NCBI RefSeq assembly: GCF_009193135.1
Contig: NZ_VUKC01000002.1
Span: 186,001 to 250,000, forward strand
Reading direction: 5' to 3'
Source of the DNA: Georgenia satyanarayanai
GTDB taxonomy: Bacteria > Actinomycetota > Actinomycetes > Actinomycetales > Actinomycetaceae
DNA length: 64,000 bases
The notes under the pieces were generated by a model. That model made no database searches and was not told where the DNA came from. It worked only from the letters and a program-made list of their open reading frames with translations. How positions within the stretch are numbered: position 1 is the first letter of the stretch; the number at the start of each line of letters is the position of its first letter. This document shows, piece by piece, positions 34,195 to 43,545 of this stretch. The translations under genes were made by a program, and so were the position numbers.

Positions 34195-34200
34195 TAACGT
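34195..34200 (+). promoter_or_regulatory. Leaderless -10 element for the lipoprotein gene
   Basis: TAACGT seven bases upstream of the ATG at 34208. Confidence 0.5.
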
Positions 34201-34207
34201 GGCCCGT

Positions 34208-34687
34208 ATGACACGTCGACTCATCCTTCCCGCGGTCCTCCTGCTCGGCCTGACCGGCTGCAGCTCCAGCACGTCCGGCGAGGAGTCCGCCCCGGCCGCC
34301 TCCGCGTCGCAGAGCCCCGAGCAGGTCACCTGCGAGGCCTTCTACGAGGGCACCGGGACGCCGCTCGCCGAGCGCGCCGAGAACGCCCGCGCCGCCCTGT
34401 CCGGCGGCGAGGTGGTGGACGACGCCACCTACGTCGAGATCAACGCGCTGGAGCAGCGCCTCACCGAGCTGGGCCGCAACGCCCCGGCCGAGATCACCAC
34501 GCTCCTCGAGGACGTCAACGCCCCGTTCACCGAGGCCGTCGCCGCCGTCAACGAGGCCCGCTCCCAGGCCGACCCCGAGACCGGCGAGGTCACCTTCCCC
34601 GACCTCACGCAGGTCGACGTCGCCGCCTCCGAGGCCGCGCAGGGTGAGATCGACAGCGCCTGCTCCGCCGCCGGCTACGAGGCCTGA
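34208..34687 (+). CDS. Hypothetical lipoprotein
   Basis: 159 aa with signal peptide and lipobox LTGC, a Ser/Ala-rich spacer, then a mostly helical acidic body containing two cysteines (VTCEAFYEG and IDSACSAAG) that could form a disulfide. I recognise no family. The ATG at 34208 is preferred over a GTG three codons earlier because the -10 spacing then matches the other leaderless genes. Its last 13 bases overlap the convergent PfkB-like gene. Confidence 0.7.
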   Translation: MTRRLILPAVLLLGLTGCSSSTSGEESAPAASASQSPEQVTCEAFYEGTGTPLAERAENARAALSGGEVVDDATYVEINALEQRLTELGRNAPAEITTLLEDVNAPFTEAVAAVNEARSQADPETGEVTFPDLTQVDVAASEAAQGEIDSACSAAGYEA

Positions 34688-35571
34688 GCCGCCCCGCCCG
34701 CACGCGCCGCTGCCGCCTCGAGGACGTCCTCCCGCAGCCCACCGGGCTCGCTGGGGTGGGCGATCGTCCAGGCGGCAGCGGTCGCTGCGTACTCCATGGC
34801 GGTGCGCGCGTCGCAGCCGCGCGCGAAGACGTAGTGGGCCAGGGTGGCGGCGTAGGTCGCGCCCAGCCCCGCCGGCCGCGGCCCCTCGCCCAAACGCCGG
34901 GCGGGTACGTGCAGCAGCTCCTCGGAGTGCTGGACCATCCCCACGGCCCCCCGGGCGCCGAGGGTGAGGACGACGAGCCGGGCCGCTGACCGGCGGCGCC
35001 AGGTCTGGACGAGGTGCTCCTCGTCGTGCCCGTCGTGGCCCATGACGAGCAGCTCGGCGCCGAGGTAGGGCTGCTGCTCGAGAAGCGGCGGCTGGCTCAC
35101 CGTGCCGAGCGCCGCCGCCACCGGCACGCCCGTCGCCTGGGCCGAGGAGATGAGCGCGGCCGTGGGCAGCACGCCGTCGACCATGACGAGATCGGACGTC
35201 GCCAGCGCCCCGAGGTCGAGGTCGACACGGGCGCTGCGCGCGTCCCCGAGGTCGCGGCTGATGTGCCGCCGGCCGTCGCCCTCGAGGACGACGGCGCGGG
35301 GTGAGCGGGGCAGCGACCGCGGACACATCGCCGAGTTGACGCCGTAGCGGTACGCGGCGACGTCGACGGCCACGGCCTCGGCGTCCTCCCCGAGCGGCGC
35401 GGCGAGGTAGACCTCGTCGCCCAGGGCTGCGAGCGTGCGCGCCGCGGCGAAGCCCGACCCGCCGACGGAGGCGGAGATCGGGACGTCGCGCACCGCCCGG
35501 TACGCGACCGGGAAGGTGTCGACGGGCAGCGTGACGACGGCATAGGCCATGCCGACGACGACCACTCTCAT
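34675..35571 (-). CDS. PfkB/ribokinase-fold protein with degenerate active site
   Basis: 298 aa, ribokinase fold. Recognisable are the N-terminal VVGMAYAVV strand, the SVGGSGFAAARTLAALG motif and LTLGARGAVGM before the ATP site. The anion-hole/catalytic motif that should read GAGD reads GLGAT, so the catalytic Asp is missing and sugar phosphorylation is doubtful. It could be a pseudokinase or a sugar/nucleoside sensor. ATG preceded by an AGGGGGG stretch. Convergent overlap with the lipoprotein gene. Confidence 0.72.
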   Translation of the reverse strand: MRVVVVGMAYAVVTLPVDTFPVAYRAVRDVPISASVGGSGFAAARTLAALGDEVYLAAPLGEDAEAVAVDVAAYRYGVNSAMCPRSLPRSPRAVVLEGDGRRHISRDLGDARSARVDLDLGALATSDLVMVDGVLPTAALISSAQATGVPVAAALGTVSQPPLLEQQPYLGAELLVMGHDGHDEEHLVQTWRRRSAARLVVLTLGARGAVGMVQHSEELLHVPARRLGEGPRPAGLGATYAATLAHYVFARGCDARTAMEYAATAAAWTIAHPSEPGGLREDVLEAAAARAGGAAQAS

Positions 35572-35702
35572 CACGTCCCCCCTCATCCCGCGACTCTGCG
35601 GACCTCCAGCGAGCCTACCGCCGCGCCCCGCCGCGCACCTCGGACGGAGGGACGATCGGGCAACCCGGAGGACGGACCGGCCGGGACCGGGAGGGGGAGG
35701 AC

Positions 35703-35721
35703 CGGTACCTCTCAGGTACCG
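35703..35721. terminator. Short hairpin at the end of the phosphoglycerate mutase gene
   Basis: Arms CGGTACCT and AGGTACCG around CTC. The stop codon of the mutase gene lies within it. The rest of the 35572-35711 gap is G/C-rich and shows nothing else. Confidence 0.4.
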
Positions 35722-36461
35722 CCCTGCGCAGCGATCGCGGCGGCCTCCGCCGCGGCCAGCCGCGGGTCGAGGTAGCGCCCTCCGCGGACGCGGGGGACGA
35801 GGCCGGGGGCGAGCTCGTACAGGAGCGGACGGGCGTTGGGGAGGTTGAGCTCGCGAAGCTCGGCGGGGCTGAGGTCGTCGACGAGCGCGCACAGGGCGCG
35901 CAGGGAGTTGCCGTGGGCGACGACGAGGACGTGACGTCCGGCGCGCAGCGCGTCACCGAGTGTCCCCTCCCAGAGCGGGCGCACCCGCTCGACGACGTCG
36001 GCGAGCGACTCCGTGGGCGCCAGCGCCTCGGCGGGCAGGCCGGCGAAGGGCGGCAGGGAGCGCCACAGCGCGACGGTGCGCTCGGGCAGGGGCTCGGGTC
36101 GACCGTCGAGGGAGCGGCGCCAGTGGACGAAGAGCTCCTGGCCGTGCCGCTCGGCGACCTCGCGCTTGCCGAAGCCGGTGAGGGCTCCGTAGCTGCGCTC
36201 GCCCAGCCGCCAGTCCCGCACGACCTCTCCCCCGACGGCGCCCGCGACGATGTCGGCGGTGTGCCAGGACCGGGTCAGCACGGAGGCGAGGACGAGGTCC
36301 GGGCGCCAGCCGGTGGCGTGCAGCCGGGCGGCGGCGTCGTGGCAGCTCCGCTCCCCGCGCGGGGTGAGCCCGACGTCCAGCACCCCGGTGAACAGGCCGA
36401 GGGCGTTGGCGGCGCTCTCGCCGTGGCGGACGAGGACGAGGGACCCGGGGGCTCCGGTCAT
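35712..36461 (-). CDS. gpmA: 2,3-bisphosphoglycerate-dependent phosphoglycerate mutase
   Basis: Interconverts 3- and 2-phosphoglycerate in glycolysis; 249 aa. The phospho-His motif LVRHGESAAN lies near residue 10, GERSYGALTGFGKREVAE is the GpmA-specific substrate region, and VVAHGNSLRAL holds the second His. The ATG at 36461 gives a length normal for the family. It lies 17 bases after the CYTH gene. Confidence 0.9.
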   Translation of the reverse strand: MTGAPGSLVLVRHGESAANALGLFTGVLDVGLTPRGERSCHDAAARLHATGWRPDLVLASVLTRSWHTADIVAGAVGGEVVRDWRLGERSYGALTGFGKREVAERHGQELFVHWRRSLDGRPEPLPERTVALWRSLPPFAGLPAEALAPTESLADVVERVRPLWEGTLGDALRAGRHVLVVAHGNSLRALCALVDDLSPAELRELNLPNARPLLYELAPGLVPRVRGGRYLDPRLAAAEAAAIAAQGGT

Positions 36462-36478
36462 GGGCGAGGGCGCGCGCG

Positions 36479-37108
36479 TCAGCTGGGCAGGCCGAGCTGG
36501 TTCGTGCCGAACTCGGTGAGGAAGCGCGGCCCGCTCGCCTCGAGCTCCCGGCCGTAGGCGGCGCTCCAGTGGCTGTAGGGGCTGGTGGCGAGGGCGTCGT
36601 TGGCGAACCGTGGGTCGTCGGTGACCTCGCTCAGGCAGAAGTCGGGGATCGCGAGGTCCGTCACGGGGCCACCGCGCTCGCACTCGGCGACGACGAGCGG
36701 CTCGTTGCGTCCGAGGAAGGAGTCGATGACCCAGCCGTCGGCGCCCAGCCACAGGGAGTAGCGCAGTTTGGCGACGAGGTCCCCGCCCAGCCGGACCATC
36801 GCCAGACCGGCGGTGATGTCCAGCTCCCGCTCGGCCTCGTAGCGGGTGCCGCCCACGGAGGGGCCCTTGGCGGTGAGGGCGCAGAAGGTGAAGGCGTCGG
36901 CCGCGGCCGCGAGGAGCTCGCGCTCGTCACCCCACGTCGGCAGCGACCCGGCGGGGGCAGGGCCCTGGAGCCGGATGCGCAGGGCGTAGCCGTCGGCCGC
37001 CAGGAAGTAGCTCTGGACGATGAGGACCGGGTGCGGCTCACGCAGGGCCGCGGTCGGCAGCTCGGGCACGAAGAACTTCCGCTCGAACTCGAAGTCGCCG
37101 TCGCTCAT
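36479..37108 (-). CDS. CYTH domain protein
   Basis: CYTH/triphosphate-tunnel fold, 209 aa. The ExExK signature reads EFERKFFV at residues 6-13, with later Arg and Glu residues of the tunnel in ALRIRLQG, RYEAERELDI and KLRYSLW. Such proteins hydrolyse inorganic triphosphate or bind long-chain phosphates. The start is set by a TACGGT -10 six bases upstream and no Shine-Dalgarno. Confidence 0.82.
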   Translation of the reverse strand: MSDGDFEFERKFFVPELPTAALREPHPVLIVQSYFLAADGYALRIRLQGPAPAGSLPTWGDERELLAAAADAFTFCALTAKGPSVGGTRYEAERELDITAGLAMVRLGGDLVAKLRYSLWLGADGWVIDSFLGRNEPLVVAECERGGPVTDLAIPDFCLSEVTDDPRFANDALATSPYSHWSAAYGRELEASGPRFLTEFGTNQLGLPS

Positions 37109-37114
37109 GCCCCG

Positions 37115-37120
37115 ACCGTA
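37115..37120 (-). promoter_or_regulatory. Leaderless -10 element for the CYTH gene
   Basis: TACGGT on the minus strand, six bases before the ATG; the same hexamer serves the EamA gene at 42342. Confidence 0.55.
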
Positions 37121-37196
37121 GCGCGAGCCGCCCCGCGAGCCCAGCATTTGGCACGGGGGCGCGGCAGTGGCCTGCCGCGCCCCGTCGCCGCCCCGG

Positions 37197-40100
37197 TCAG
37201 CGGGGCGTGATGGTCGCGAGGTCGATGCCCGGCAGGTAGCCGGCGTCGCCGCCGTACGTCGCGGTGAGGATCGTGAGGAAGCGGACCGGCGGGAGCTGCA
37301 CGGTCGCGGCACCGGCCGCGTCGAGCCTGACCCGGTCGACGACGCGGAAGCCCGCGGTCACCGTGACCGAGCCCGTCGGCACGGGGGCACCGCCCCGGCC
37401 GAGCACCTCGACACCGATCTGCGGGGAGCTGCCCCTCGGCACGCGGGAGTCGGCGTCGATGTCGACGCGCGGCAGCGCCGGGAGCACGACGTACGTCGCG
37501 GCGCGGCTCGTCGAGCCCGCGACGTCGGCGTTGCCGGTGAAGACCGCGGTGATCCGGTGGGCACCGGCGGCGACGTCGCGGGGCAGGGTGACCGTGGCGG
37601 TCCCGCTGCTCCCCTCCGCGGCGAGCTCGGCCGCGGCGAGGACCTCACCGTCCCGGCGGATCTCGACCGTGCCCGACGGCGCCGCACCGGCGGCGTCGAC
37701 CGTCACCGTCGCCGTCGTCTCGGTGCCGTAGGTCGCGAGGGTGCGGGAGAGGCGGAGCGAGGTCGTCGACGCGGCCTGGCCCACGTCGACGGTGAGGGAC
37801 GCGGAGACGGACGCCTCCCACTGCGGGGCGTCCGGCGTGAACGCGGCGCTCAGCGTGTGGGTGCCGGCCCCGAGGGTGACGACGGCGCTGGCGGTGCCGC
37901 CCTCGACGGTCGCGGTGGCGAGCTCGGTGTCCCCGTCACGGAAGCTCACCGTGCCGGTGGCGGCGGCGGGCTCCACGGCGGCGGTGAGGGTGACCTCGGA
38001 GCCGGCGGCCGGCTCCCCGTCGACCGTGAGGGTCGTCGTCGTCGGGGCGGCGACCACCTCGGGGACGGTGACGTCCACGACCTGGGCCCGGGCGCCGTCG
38101 GCGTTGTGGGAGTGCAGGACGAGCAGCGGCCCGGCGTCGCTGGCCTCCGGCGAGCGGTGGACGGTGATGTCCGTGCCCGAGGGGTCGAAGACGTCGTTGA
38201 GCACCCCGCCGCTGGTCCACAGGTCCGGGGCGAAGGGGTCGTAGGTGAAGGGCTCGACGCCGTCGACGATGTTGAGGCCGTTCGGGGCGTACCCGGAGAA
38301 GGTCCACACGCTGAAGGTCGGGACGACGCCCGGCCGGAAGAGGCGCAGCGGGATCGGGGCGACGAGGACGTTGTTGTCGTAGACGGTCGTGTCGACGTCG
38401 CCCCACGCGCCGTTCACGGCGCTCTGCGAGTAGGGCTGGCCGGTCCAGTAGTCGTAGGTGTAGGCGATCGTCACGTCGAGCGTCGGGTCGAGCTTCTGGA
38501 CGGCGGTCTGGATGTCCGGGATGCCGTCACCGGTGACGTCGGTGTCGATGACCGGGACGGTCGTGGTGCCGAGCGTGGGCCACTGCCCCTGGACGGCGAT
38601 GCCGATGCCGAGGTAGCCGAGTGCCGGGTCGTAGCCGGCCTCCGCGAGGCGTGGGCCCGTCGACATCGCGCCGACGTACCGGATGTCACCGGCGGCCACC
38701 TGGGTCGGTGAGGTGAGGTCGGCGTCGGCGTCCTCGAGCCGCGGGCTCGTCGCGACGAGCTCCAGCACCGAGGTGAGCGAGGTCCAGCCGCCGGAGTCGA
38801 CGTGGCGCCCGGTGAGCTCCAGCGGCGCGGTGAGGGCGTCCGCCGAGGCGAACTCCACGGGCTGCGCCGTGAGCTCGGAGACGAGACGCGGGGCCGCGTG
38901 GACGGGGACGTGCAGGGTGGGCCCGGTGCCCGGGCGCGGCGGCTGGAGGACGAGCTGGCCCGACAGTGCCGCGACGTACTCGCGGGGCACACCGACACCG
39001 GAGTCGGCCGACTGGGTGGGGTCGATGTCGCGGGCGAGAGTCTCGGGGTCGGCCGTCAGCGTCACCGTGACGGTCCGGCTGCGGCCGGGCGGGACGGTGA
39101 TCGAGGACGGCGTGGTCGTGATCGTCGCGCCGCCGGCGGTCGTCGCCGCCTCGAAGGTGGGGCGGAAGACGACAGGGCCGCGGTTCGCGAGGTTCTCCAC
39201 GGTCACCGTGCGGCGCAGGGCGACGGTCTCGGCGCCGACGTCGACGACCCCGAAGGCCACCGAGACGGCGTCCGGCGCGCCGGAGTCGTAGGCGATGACA
39301 CCGGTGCCCACGGCGGCGACCGCGTCGACACGTCCCGCGCCCACCCGCTCGGGGCCGTACACCGGGCCGCCGGGACCGGGCTGGGAGTACACCGGGTTGG
39401 TGGCCGTGTTCATGATGCCGGCCTTGACCTGCTCCGGGCTCCAGCCCGGGTGGGTGGCGCGGACGAGGGCGGCGATACCGGCGACGTGCGGGGAGGCCAT
39501 CGAGGTGCCCGACAGCGTGTGCGCCGTCGTGCCGGCGCCGGCCGCGGCCGAGGAGATCCGGGTGCCGGGAGCCGCGACGTCGGGCTTGACGACCCCGAGC
39601 GAGCCGTGGGCGCCGCGGGAGGAGCCGGGGTTGAGGAGGTCGGCGACGGACTCGTCGGTGACGAAGGTGGCGTCGCGGTAGGACGGGCCCAGGCGCACGC
39701 TCAGCGTGCCGGCCTGGACCTCGGGCAGGAGGCGGTCGGTGGCGGCGGCGGTGAGCTGGGCGCCGGGGGTCTCGGCGTCACCGGCGATGCCCGCGGTGAA
39801 GATCGCGTTCTCGGTGCCGATGAGGACGCCGGCCGCGCCGGCGGCCGTCGCGTTCGCCCAGCGGACGCCGCTGCCGCACGCGCGGGTGTTGTCGTTGTCG
39901 TCCCAGTCCAGCCACACGATGGTGCCGGCGATCTGCTCGGCGTAGTCGGTGAGGGGCTGGCAGCCGTCGACACCGTCGCCGAGGTAGACGACCGGGCCCT
40001 CGGCGTCCTCACTGCCGGCGTAGGAGACGGTGTTCTGCGCGGCGTGGCGGCCGAGGAGGGACTCGTCCGCGGCGCCGGTGACCTCGACGGCGTCGTAGGT

Positions 40101-41342
40101 CATCGTGTCCGCGACGGAGTTCGCGACGGACAGCGCACTGCTCGCGTTGCCCGGCGAGCCGCCGATGTCGGTGACGTCACCGGCGTTGCCGGCGGCCATG
40201 ACCGACAGGGTGCCGAGGTCGCTGAGCCGGTTGACGAAGAGGTTCTCGGGGTCGTCGACGGGCGCGGCGTCACCGCCGAGGGAGAGGTTGACGATGTCGA
40301 GGCGGTCGTCGAAGTCGAAGTCACCGTTGGGGTCGGCCGCCCACTCCAGCGCGTTGATCGTCACGCTCGTGGACCCGCCGTAGTCACCGAAGACCTTGAG
40401 GGCGTAGATGCCGGCCTCCGGGGCGGCGCCCGGGCCGACCTTCCAGTCGCTGATGTCCTCGAGCTCGCCGTAGTCCCCGCGGAAGGTCTCACCCTCCGCG
40501 GTAACGCCGTAGCCGGCCGCGCTGCCCGCGACGTGTGTGCCGTGACCGCCGTGGTCGCGGGTGTAGAGACCGTCGATGGGGTTCGGGTCGGGCTGCGGCA
40601 CGGTGGTCGAGCCGGGCAGGTCGCCGGAGGCGTCGTAGTAGGTGCCGGCGAAGTCGTGGCCGCCGAGGAACTTCACGCCGTCGAAGGTGCCCTCGGGCGG
40701 GGGCGCGGTGCCGTCCTCTCCGTAGGCGGCGGCGTAGGCCTCCTCGGTGCCCGGGCCGCCGAAGTCCGCGTGGGTGTAGTCGACGCCGGTGTCGATGATG
40801 CCGATGCGCACGCCCTCACCCGTCTCGCCGTAGGACTCCCACACCTCCGCCGCGCGGGTGAAGAGGTCCACGCCCTTGTTCCTCGGCTCCTTGAGCGGGA
40901 CGAGCGCCACGGAGACGACGTCGTCGGACTCCGCGAGCTCCCGCACCTGGGCGGCGTCGCCGGTGACGATGGTGCCGGCGACGAGGGTGCTCGTCACCGA
41001 CAGCCGCTGCGGCCCGGCGCTGCGGGCGCGGGCACCGGCCTCGACGGGGACGACGTCCTCGGCGAGGCTCTCGACGTCCTGCGCCGCCTCGCCGGCATCC
41101 GCGCTGGACCCGCCGGACTCGACGACGTCGAGCGCCGCGGGCGCGTCGAGCCGGACGAAGGCGGTGACGGTCCCCTCGGCCACCTTGAGCGTCTCGCCCA
41201 CCTTGTCGGTGAGCTCGAGGCTCGGCAGCGGTTCCGGCGCAGCGGGGTCGGCGCCGGCGGGGACGGCCCCCAGCACCCCGACCGCCCCGAGGACGAGGGC
41301 ACTGGTGGCTGCGGTCAGTGATCGACGCATCGTCGCTCTCAT
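37197..41342 (-). CDS. Secreted subtilisin-like (S8) serine peptidase with Ig-like repeats
   Basis: 1381 aa, exported. Signal peptide ends near residue 32 (PAGA). The S8 triad is Asp184 in GIIDTGVDYTH, His267 in GHGTHVAGS and Ser614 in GTSMASPHVAG. A PA domain is inserted at about 440-570. After a beta-rich region come Ig-like repeats (from TTTLTVDGEPAAGSEVTLTA to the C terminus). There is no cell-wall sorting signal, so it is probably released and digests extracellular protein. A start four codons later (41330) is also possible. Confidence 0.9.
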   Translation of the reverse strand: MRATMRRSLTAATSALVLGAVGVLGAVPAGADPAAPEPLPSLELTDKVGETLKVAEGTVTAFVRLDAPAALDVVESGGSSADAGEAAQDVESLAEDVVPVEAGARARSAGPQRLSVTSTLVAGTIVTGDAAQVRELAESDDVVSVALVPLKEPRNKGVDLFTRAAEVWESYGETGEGVRIGIIDTGVDYTHADFGGPGTEEAYAAAYGEDGTAPPPEGTFDGVKFLGGHDFAGTYYDASGDLPGSTTVPQPDPNPIDGLYTRDHGGHGTHVAGSAAGYGVTAEGETFRGDYGELEDISDWKVGPGAAPEAGIYALKVFGDYGGSTSVTINALEWAADPNGDFDFDDRLDIVNLSLGGDAAPVDDPENLFVNRLSDLGTLSVMAAGNAGDVTDIGGSPGNASSALSVANSVADTMTYDAVEVTGAADESLLGRHAAQNTVSYAGSEDAEGPVVYLGDGVDGCQPLTDYAEQIAGTIVWLDWDDNDNTRACGSGVRWANATAAGAAGVLIGTENAIFTAGIAGDAETPGAQLTAAATDRLLPEVQAGTLSVRLGPSYRDATFVTDESVADLLNPGSSRGAHGSLGVVKPDVAAPGTRISSAAAGAGTTAHTLSGTSMASPHVAGIAALVRATHPGWSPEQVKAGIMNTATNPVYSQPGPGGPVYGPERVGAGRVDAVAAVGTGVIAYDSGAPDAVSVAFGVVDVGAETVALRRTVTVENLANRGPVVFRPTFEAATTAGGATITTTPSSITVPPGRSRTVTVTLTADPETLARDIDPTQSADSGVGVPREYVAALSGQLVLQPPRPGTGPTLHVPVHAAPRLVSELTAQPVEFASADALTAPLELTGRHVDSGGWTSLTSVLELVATSPRLEDADADLTSPTQVAAGDIRYVGAMSTGPRLAEAGYDPALGYLGIGIAVQGQWPTLGTTTVPVIDTDVTGDGIPDIQTAVQKLDPTLDVTIAYTYDYWTGQPYSQSAVNGAWGDVDTTVYDNNVLVAPIPLRLFRPGVVPTFSVWTFSGYAPNGLNIVDGVEPFTYDPFAPDLWTSGGVLNDVFDPSGTDITVHRSPEASDAGPLLVLHSHNADGARAQVVDVTVPEVVAAPTTTTLTVDGEPAAGSEVTLTAAVEPAAATGTVSFRDGDTELATATVEGGTASAVVTLGAGTHTLSAAFTPDAPQWEASVSASLTVDVGQAASTTSLRLSRTLATYGTETTATVTVDAAGAAPSGTVEIRRDGEVLAAAELAAEGSSGTATVTLPRDVAAGAHRITAVFTGNADVAGSTSRAATYVVLPALPRVDIDADSRVPRGSSPQIGVEVLGRGGAPVPTGSVTVTAGFRVVDRVRLDAAGAATVQLPPVRFLTILTATYGGDAGYLPGIDLATITPR

Positions 41343-41401
41343 TTCGTCGTTACCACCCGCGACGACGTCGTCACGGGAGCACCGGTGTGGTGGCGTGGGA
41401 A

Positions 41402-41430
41402 ACGGTAGCGTCCGGCGCCGACATCGTCAC
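41402..41430 (-). promoter_or_regulatory. Promoter of the subtilase gene
   Basis: Minus-strand -35-like GTGACG (41425-41430) and -10 TACCGT (41402-41407) with a 17-base spacer, giving a leader of about 50 bases. Confidence 0.45.
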
Positions 41431-42335
41431 CCAGCAGGTGGCGCGACCGCCTCGTCGCCGTCCCCGCCCGGGCGCGGTGTCACGGGTCGCGCGCCACTCG
41501 TCGCCCCGGCGGTCGCGACCGCGACGAGCCCGATCCCGACCAGCTCCGTCCCGCCCAGCCGCTGCCCGAGGACCAGCCAGCCCGCCAGGGCGGCGATGAC
41601 CGGGTAGAGACTCATCATGACGGCGAAGTTCCCGGCCGTGACCCGCCGCATCGCGGCCATCTCGAGGGAGTAGGGGATGACCGAGGAGAGCAGCGCGACG
41701 GCCCCGCCGAGGGCGAGCACACGCGGGTCGAGCAGTGCGCTGCCCGAGGTGACCGCACCGAGGGGGACGGCGACGACCGACCCCACTGCCAGGGCCAGCG
41801 CCAGCCCCTGCGCGCCCGTGAACGCCCGCGCCACCCGCGCCCCGACGACGACGTACGCCGCCCACGCGGCGGCCGCGCCGAGCGCGAGGCCGACGCCGAC
41901 GGGGTCGAGCCGCTCGACGCTCCCGCCGCCGAGCGCGGCGACCCCGGCGAGCGCCAGAACGGCCCACAGGAGGTTGCGCAGGCGGCGGCCGAGGACGACG
42001 TACAGGGTGAGCGGGCCGAGCACCTCCAGCGTCACCGCCGGCCCCAGCGGGATCCGGTCGATGGCGTGGTAGAGCAGGCTGTTCATCGCGACGAGTGCGA
42101 GCCCGAAGGCGACGACGAGCGCCCAGTCCCGCCGCGTGCGACCGCGCAGCGGGGGACGCAGGACGGCGAGCAGGATGAGGGCGGCGAACGCCAGGCGCAG
42201 CGCGACGACACCGGAGGGCCCCGCCGCGGGGAACACGAGGGCCGCCACGGCCGAGCCGAACTGCACCGACACGGCGGCCCCGAGGACGAGCGGGGCGGCC
42301 GGTCCGGGCAGCAGAGGACCGCGCGACTCGCTCAC
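41427..42335 (-). CDS. EamA family transporter, RhtA-like
   Basis: Ten-helix drug/metabolite superfamily exporter, 302 aa, made of two EamA repeats (about residues 15-135 and 145-280), with ALRLAFAALILLA and LEVLGPLTLYV as landmarks. RhtA relatives export threonine, homoserine and purine analogues. The GTG start has a TACGGT -10 six bases upstream. A Gly/Pro-rich tail ends the protein. Confidence 0.83.
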   Translation of the reverse strand: MSESRGPLLPGPAAPLVLGAAVSVQFGSAVAALVFPAAGPSGVVALRLAFAALILLAVLRPPLRGRTRRDWALVVAFGLALVAMNSLLYHAIDRIPLGPAVTLEVLGPLTLYVVLGRRLRNLLWAVLALAGVAALGGGSVERLDPVGVGLALGAAAAWAAYVVVGARVARAFTGAQGLALALAVGSVVAVPLGAVTSGSALLDPRVLALGGAVALLSSVIPYSLEMAAMRRVTAGNFAVMMSLYPVIAALAGWLVLGQRLGGTELVGIGLVAVATAGATSGARPVTPRPGGDGDEAVAPPAG

Positions 42336-42341
42336 CGCTGC

Positions 42342-42347
42342 ACCGTA
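42342..42347 (-). promoter_or_regulatory. Leaderless -10 element for the EamA gene
   Basis: TACGGT on the minus strand, six bases upstream of the GTG at 42335. Confidence 0.55.
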
Positions 42348-42430
42348 CTCCTCGCTCCGCGGGCCACGTCGACGCGGAGGAGCGGGTGTGCTCAGCGCCG
42401 AGCTCCGCCGGGCGCGTCCCGATCTGACCG

Positions 42431-42548
42431 AGGGCCGGTCAGCTCCGGCGCTCGTGGCGACGCGGCTTGAGCCGGTCCGGCGCGTCGGTCACCGGCGCTC
42501 GATCGGCGCGGCGATCGCTGTCTCGACGTCGATGCCGCGCGTCGTCAC
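42431..42548 (-). pseudogene. Relic of an SRPBCC (START-like) protein N terminus
   Basis: From a GTG at 42548 the minus strand reads VTTRGIDVETAIAAPIERR and stops. Two bases further in another frame it continues VTDAPDRLKPRRHERRS and stops. Joined, these look like the SRPBCC opening, where IEVETxIxAPIERVWxLVTDPDRL is common. The remainder of the gene is gone. A TAGCAT element six bases upstream keeps the leaderless geometry, although its TAG is also the WYL gene stop. The rest of the 42336-42557 gap shows nothing else. Confidence 0.45.
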
Positions 42549-42557
42549 GCCTGCATG

Positions 42558-43529
42558 CTAACCAGGACCCGACGCGTCGGGGCCGGCCGCCCGCGCCAGG
42601 CGTGCCGACACCTCCAGGAGGTGGTGGCGCAGCGCGTCTGGTGCCTCGACGACGAAGTCGGCCTCGAGCTGGGCGAGGGCGGAGGCGAGCCACTGGACGC
42701 TGTCGCCGTCGAGGAGCAGCCGGCAGCTCGTCGCGTCGACGGGCCGGACCTCCCCCTCGGCCGCCCAGCGCCGCATGAGGTCGCTGTCGGCCGGCTCGTG
42801 GACGAGGACGACGGCCTTCTCGCGCCACAGGTCGCGCACCCGGCCGATGAGGTAGGACCCGGCGTCGTCCCCCGGCAGCTGGCGCGGGGTGAAGCGGCGA
42901 CCGAGGGGGATGCGCGGGCGGAGCCGGTCGACGCGGAAGGTCCGCCAGTCCTCCCGGTGCACGTCCCAGGCGACGAGGTACCAGCGGCCGCTCCACGTCA
43001 CCAGACCGTAGGGCTCGACCTCGCGCAGCGACTCGGTCCCGTCGCCGCGCACGTAGTCGAAGCGCAGGCACACGTGGTCGCGGCACGCCCCGGCGACCGT
43101 CATGAGGACCTCGGGCTCGACGAGGGAGGGCCCGGGGAGGTGGACGACGCTCGCCCCCAGCCGCTCCACGCGCCCCCGGAGCCGGGAGGGCAGCACCTGC
43201 TCGAGCTTGCCCAGCGCCCGCTGCGCCGCCTCGCCGACGCCGTGGACGTTGCTGCTCGCGGCGGTCGTGAGCGCGATCGCGGCCGCCACCGCCTCGTCAC
43301 TGAGGAACTGCAGCGGAGGGAGCCGGCCCCCGTCACCCAGCCGGTAGCCGCCACCCCTGCCCTTGACGGCGTGCACCGGGTAGTCGAGCTCGCGGAGCTT
43401 GTCGACGTCCCGGCGCAGGGTGCGGTCGCTGACGCCGAGACGCTCGGCGAGCTCCCTGCCGGGCCACTCGCGCCGCAGCTGGAGGAGGCTCAGGAGCTCG
43501 AGCATGCGCCGGGAGGAGTCCACGTCCAC
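42558..43529 (-). CDS. WYL-domain helix-turn-helix transcriptional regulator (YafY/PafC-like)
   Basis: 323 aa. An N-terminal winged helix (about residues 5-60) with GRELAERLGVSDRTLRRDVDKL, a linker containing KGRGGGYRLG, and the ligand-binding WYL domain from about 135 with SGRWYLVAWDVHREDWRTFRVDRL. WYL domains sense nucleic acids or nucleotides. Divergent from a small-protein gene, with an inverted repeat in the shared promoter that may be its operator. The start codon is a GTG. Confidence 0.87.
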   Translation of the reverse strand: MDVDSSRRMLELLSLLQLRREWPGRELAERLGVSDRTLRRDVDKLRELDYPVHAVKGRGGGYRLGDGGRLPPLQFLSDEAVAAAIALTTAASSNVHGVGEAAQRALGKLEQVLPSRLRGRVERLGASVVHLPGPSLVEPEVLMTVAGACRDHVCLRFDYVRGDGTESLREVEPYGLVTWSGRWYLVAWDVHREDWRTFRVDRLRPRIPLGRRFTPRQLPGDDAGSYLIGRVRDLWREKAVVLVHEPADSDLMRRWAAEGEVRPVDATSCRLLLDGDSVQWLASALAQLEADFVVEAPDALRHHLLEVSARLARAAGPDASGPG

Positions 43530-43545
43530 ATCATGGCCGGAGCAG

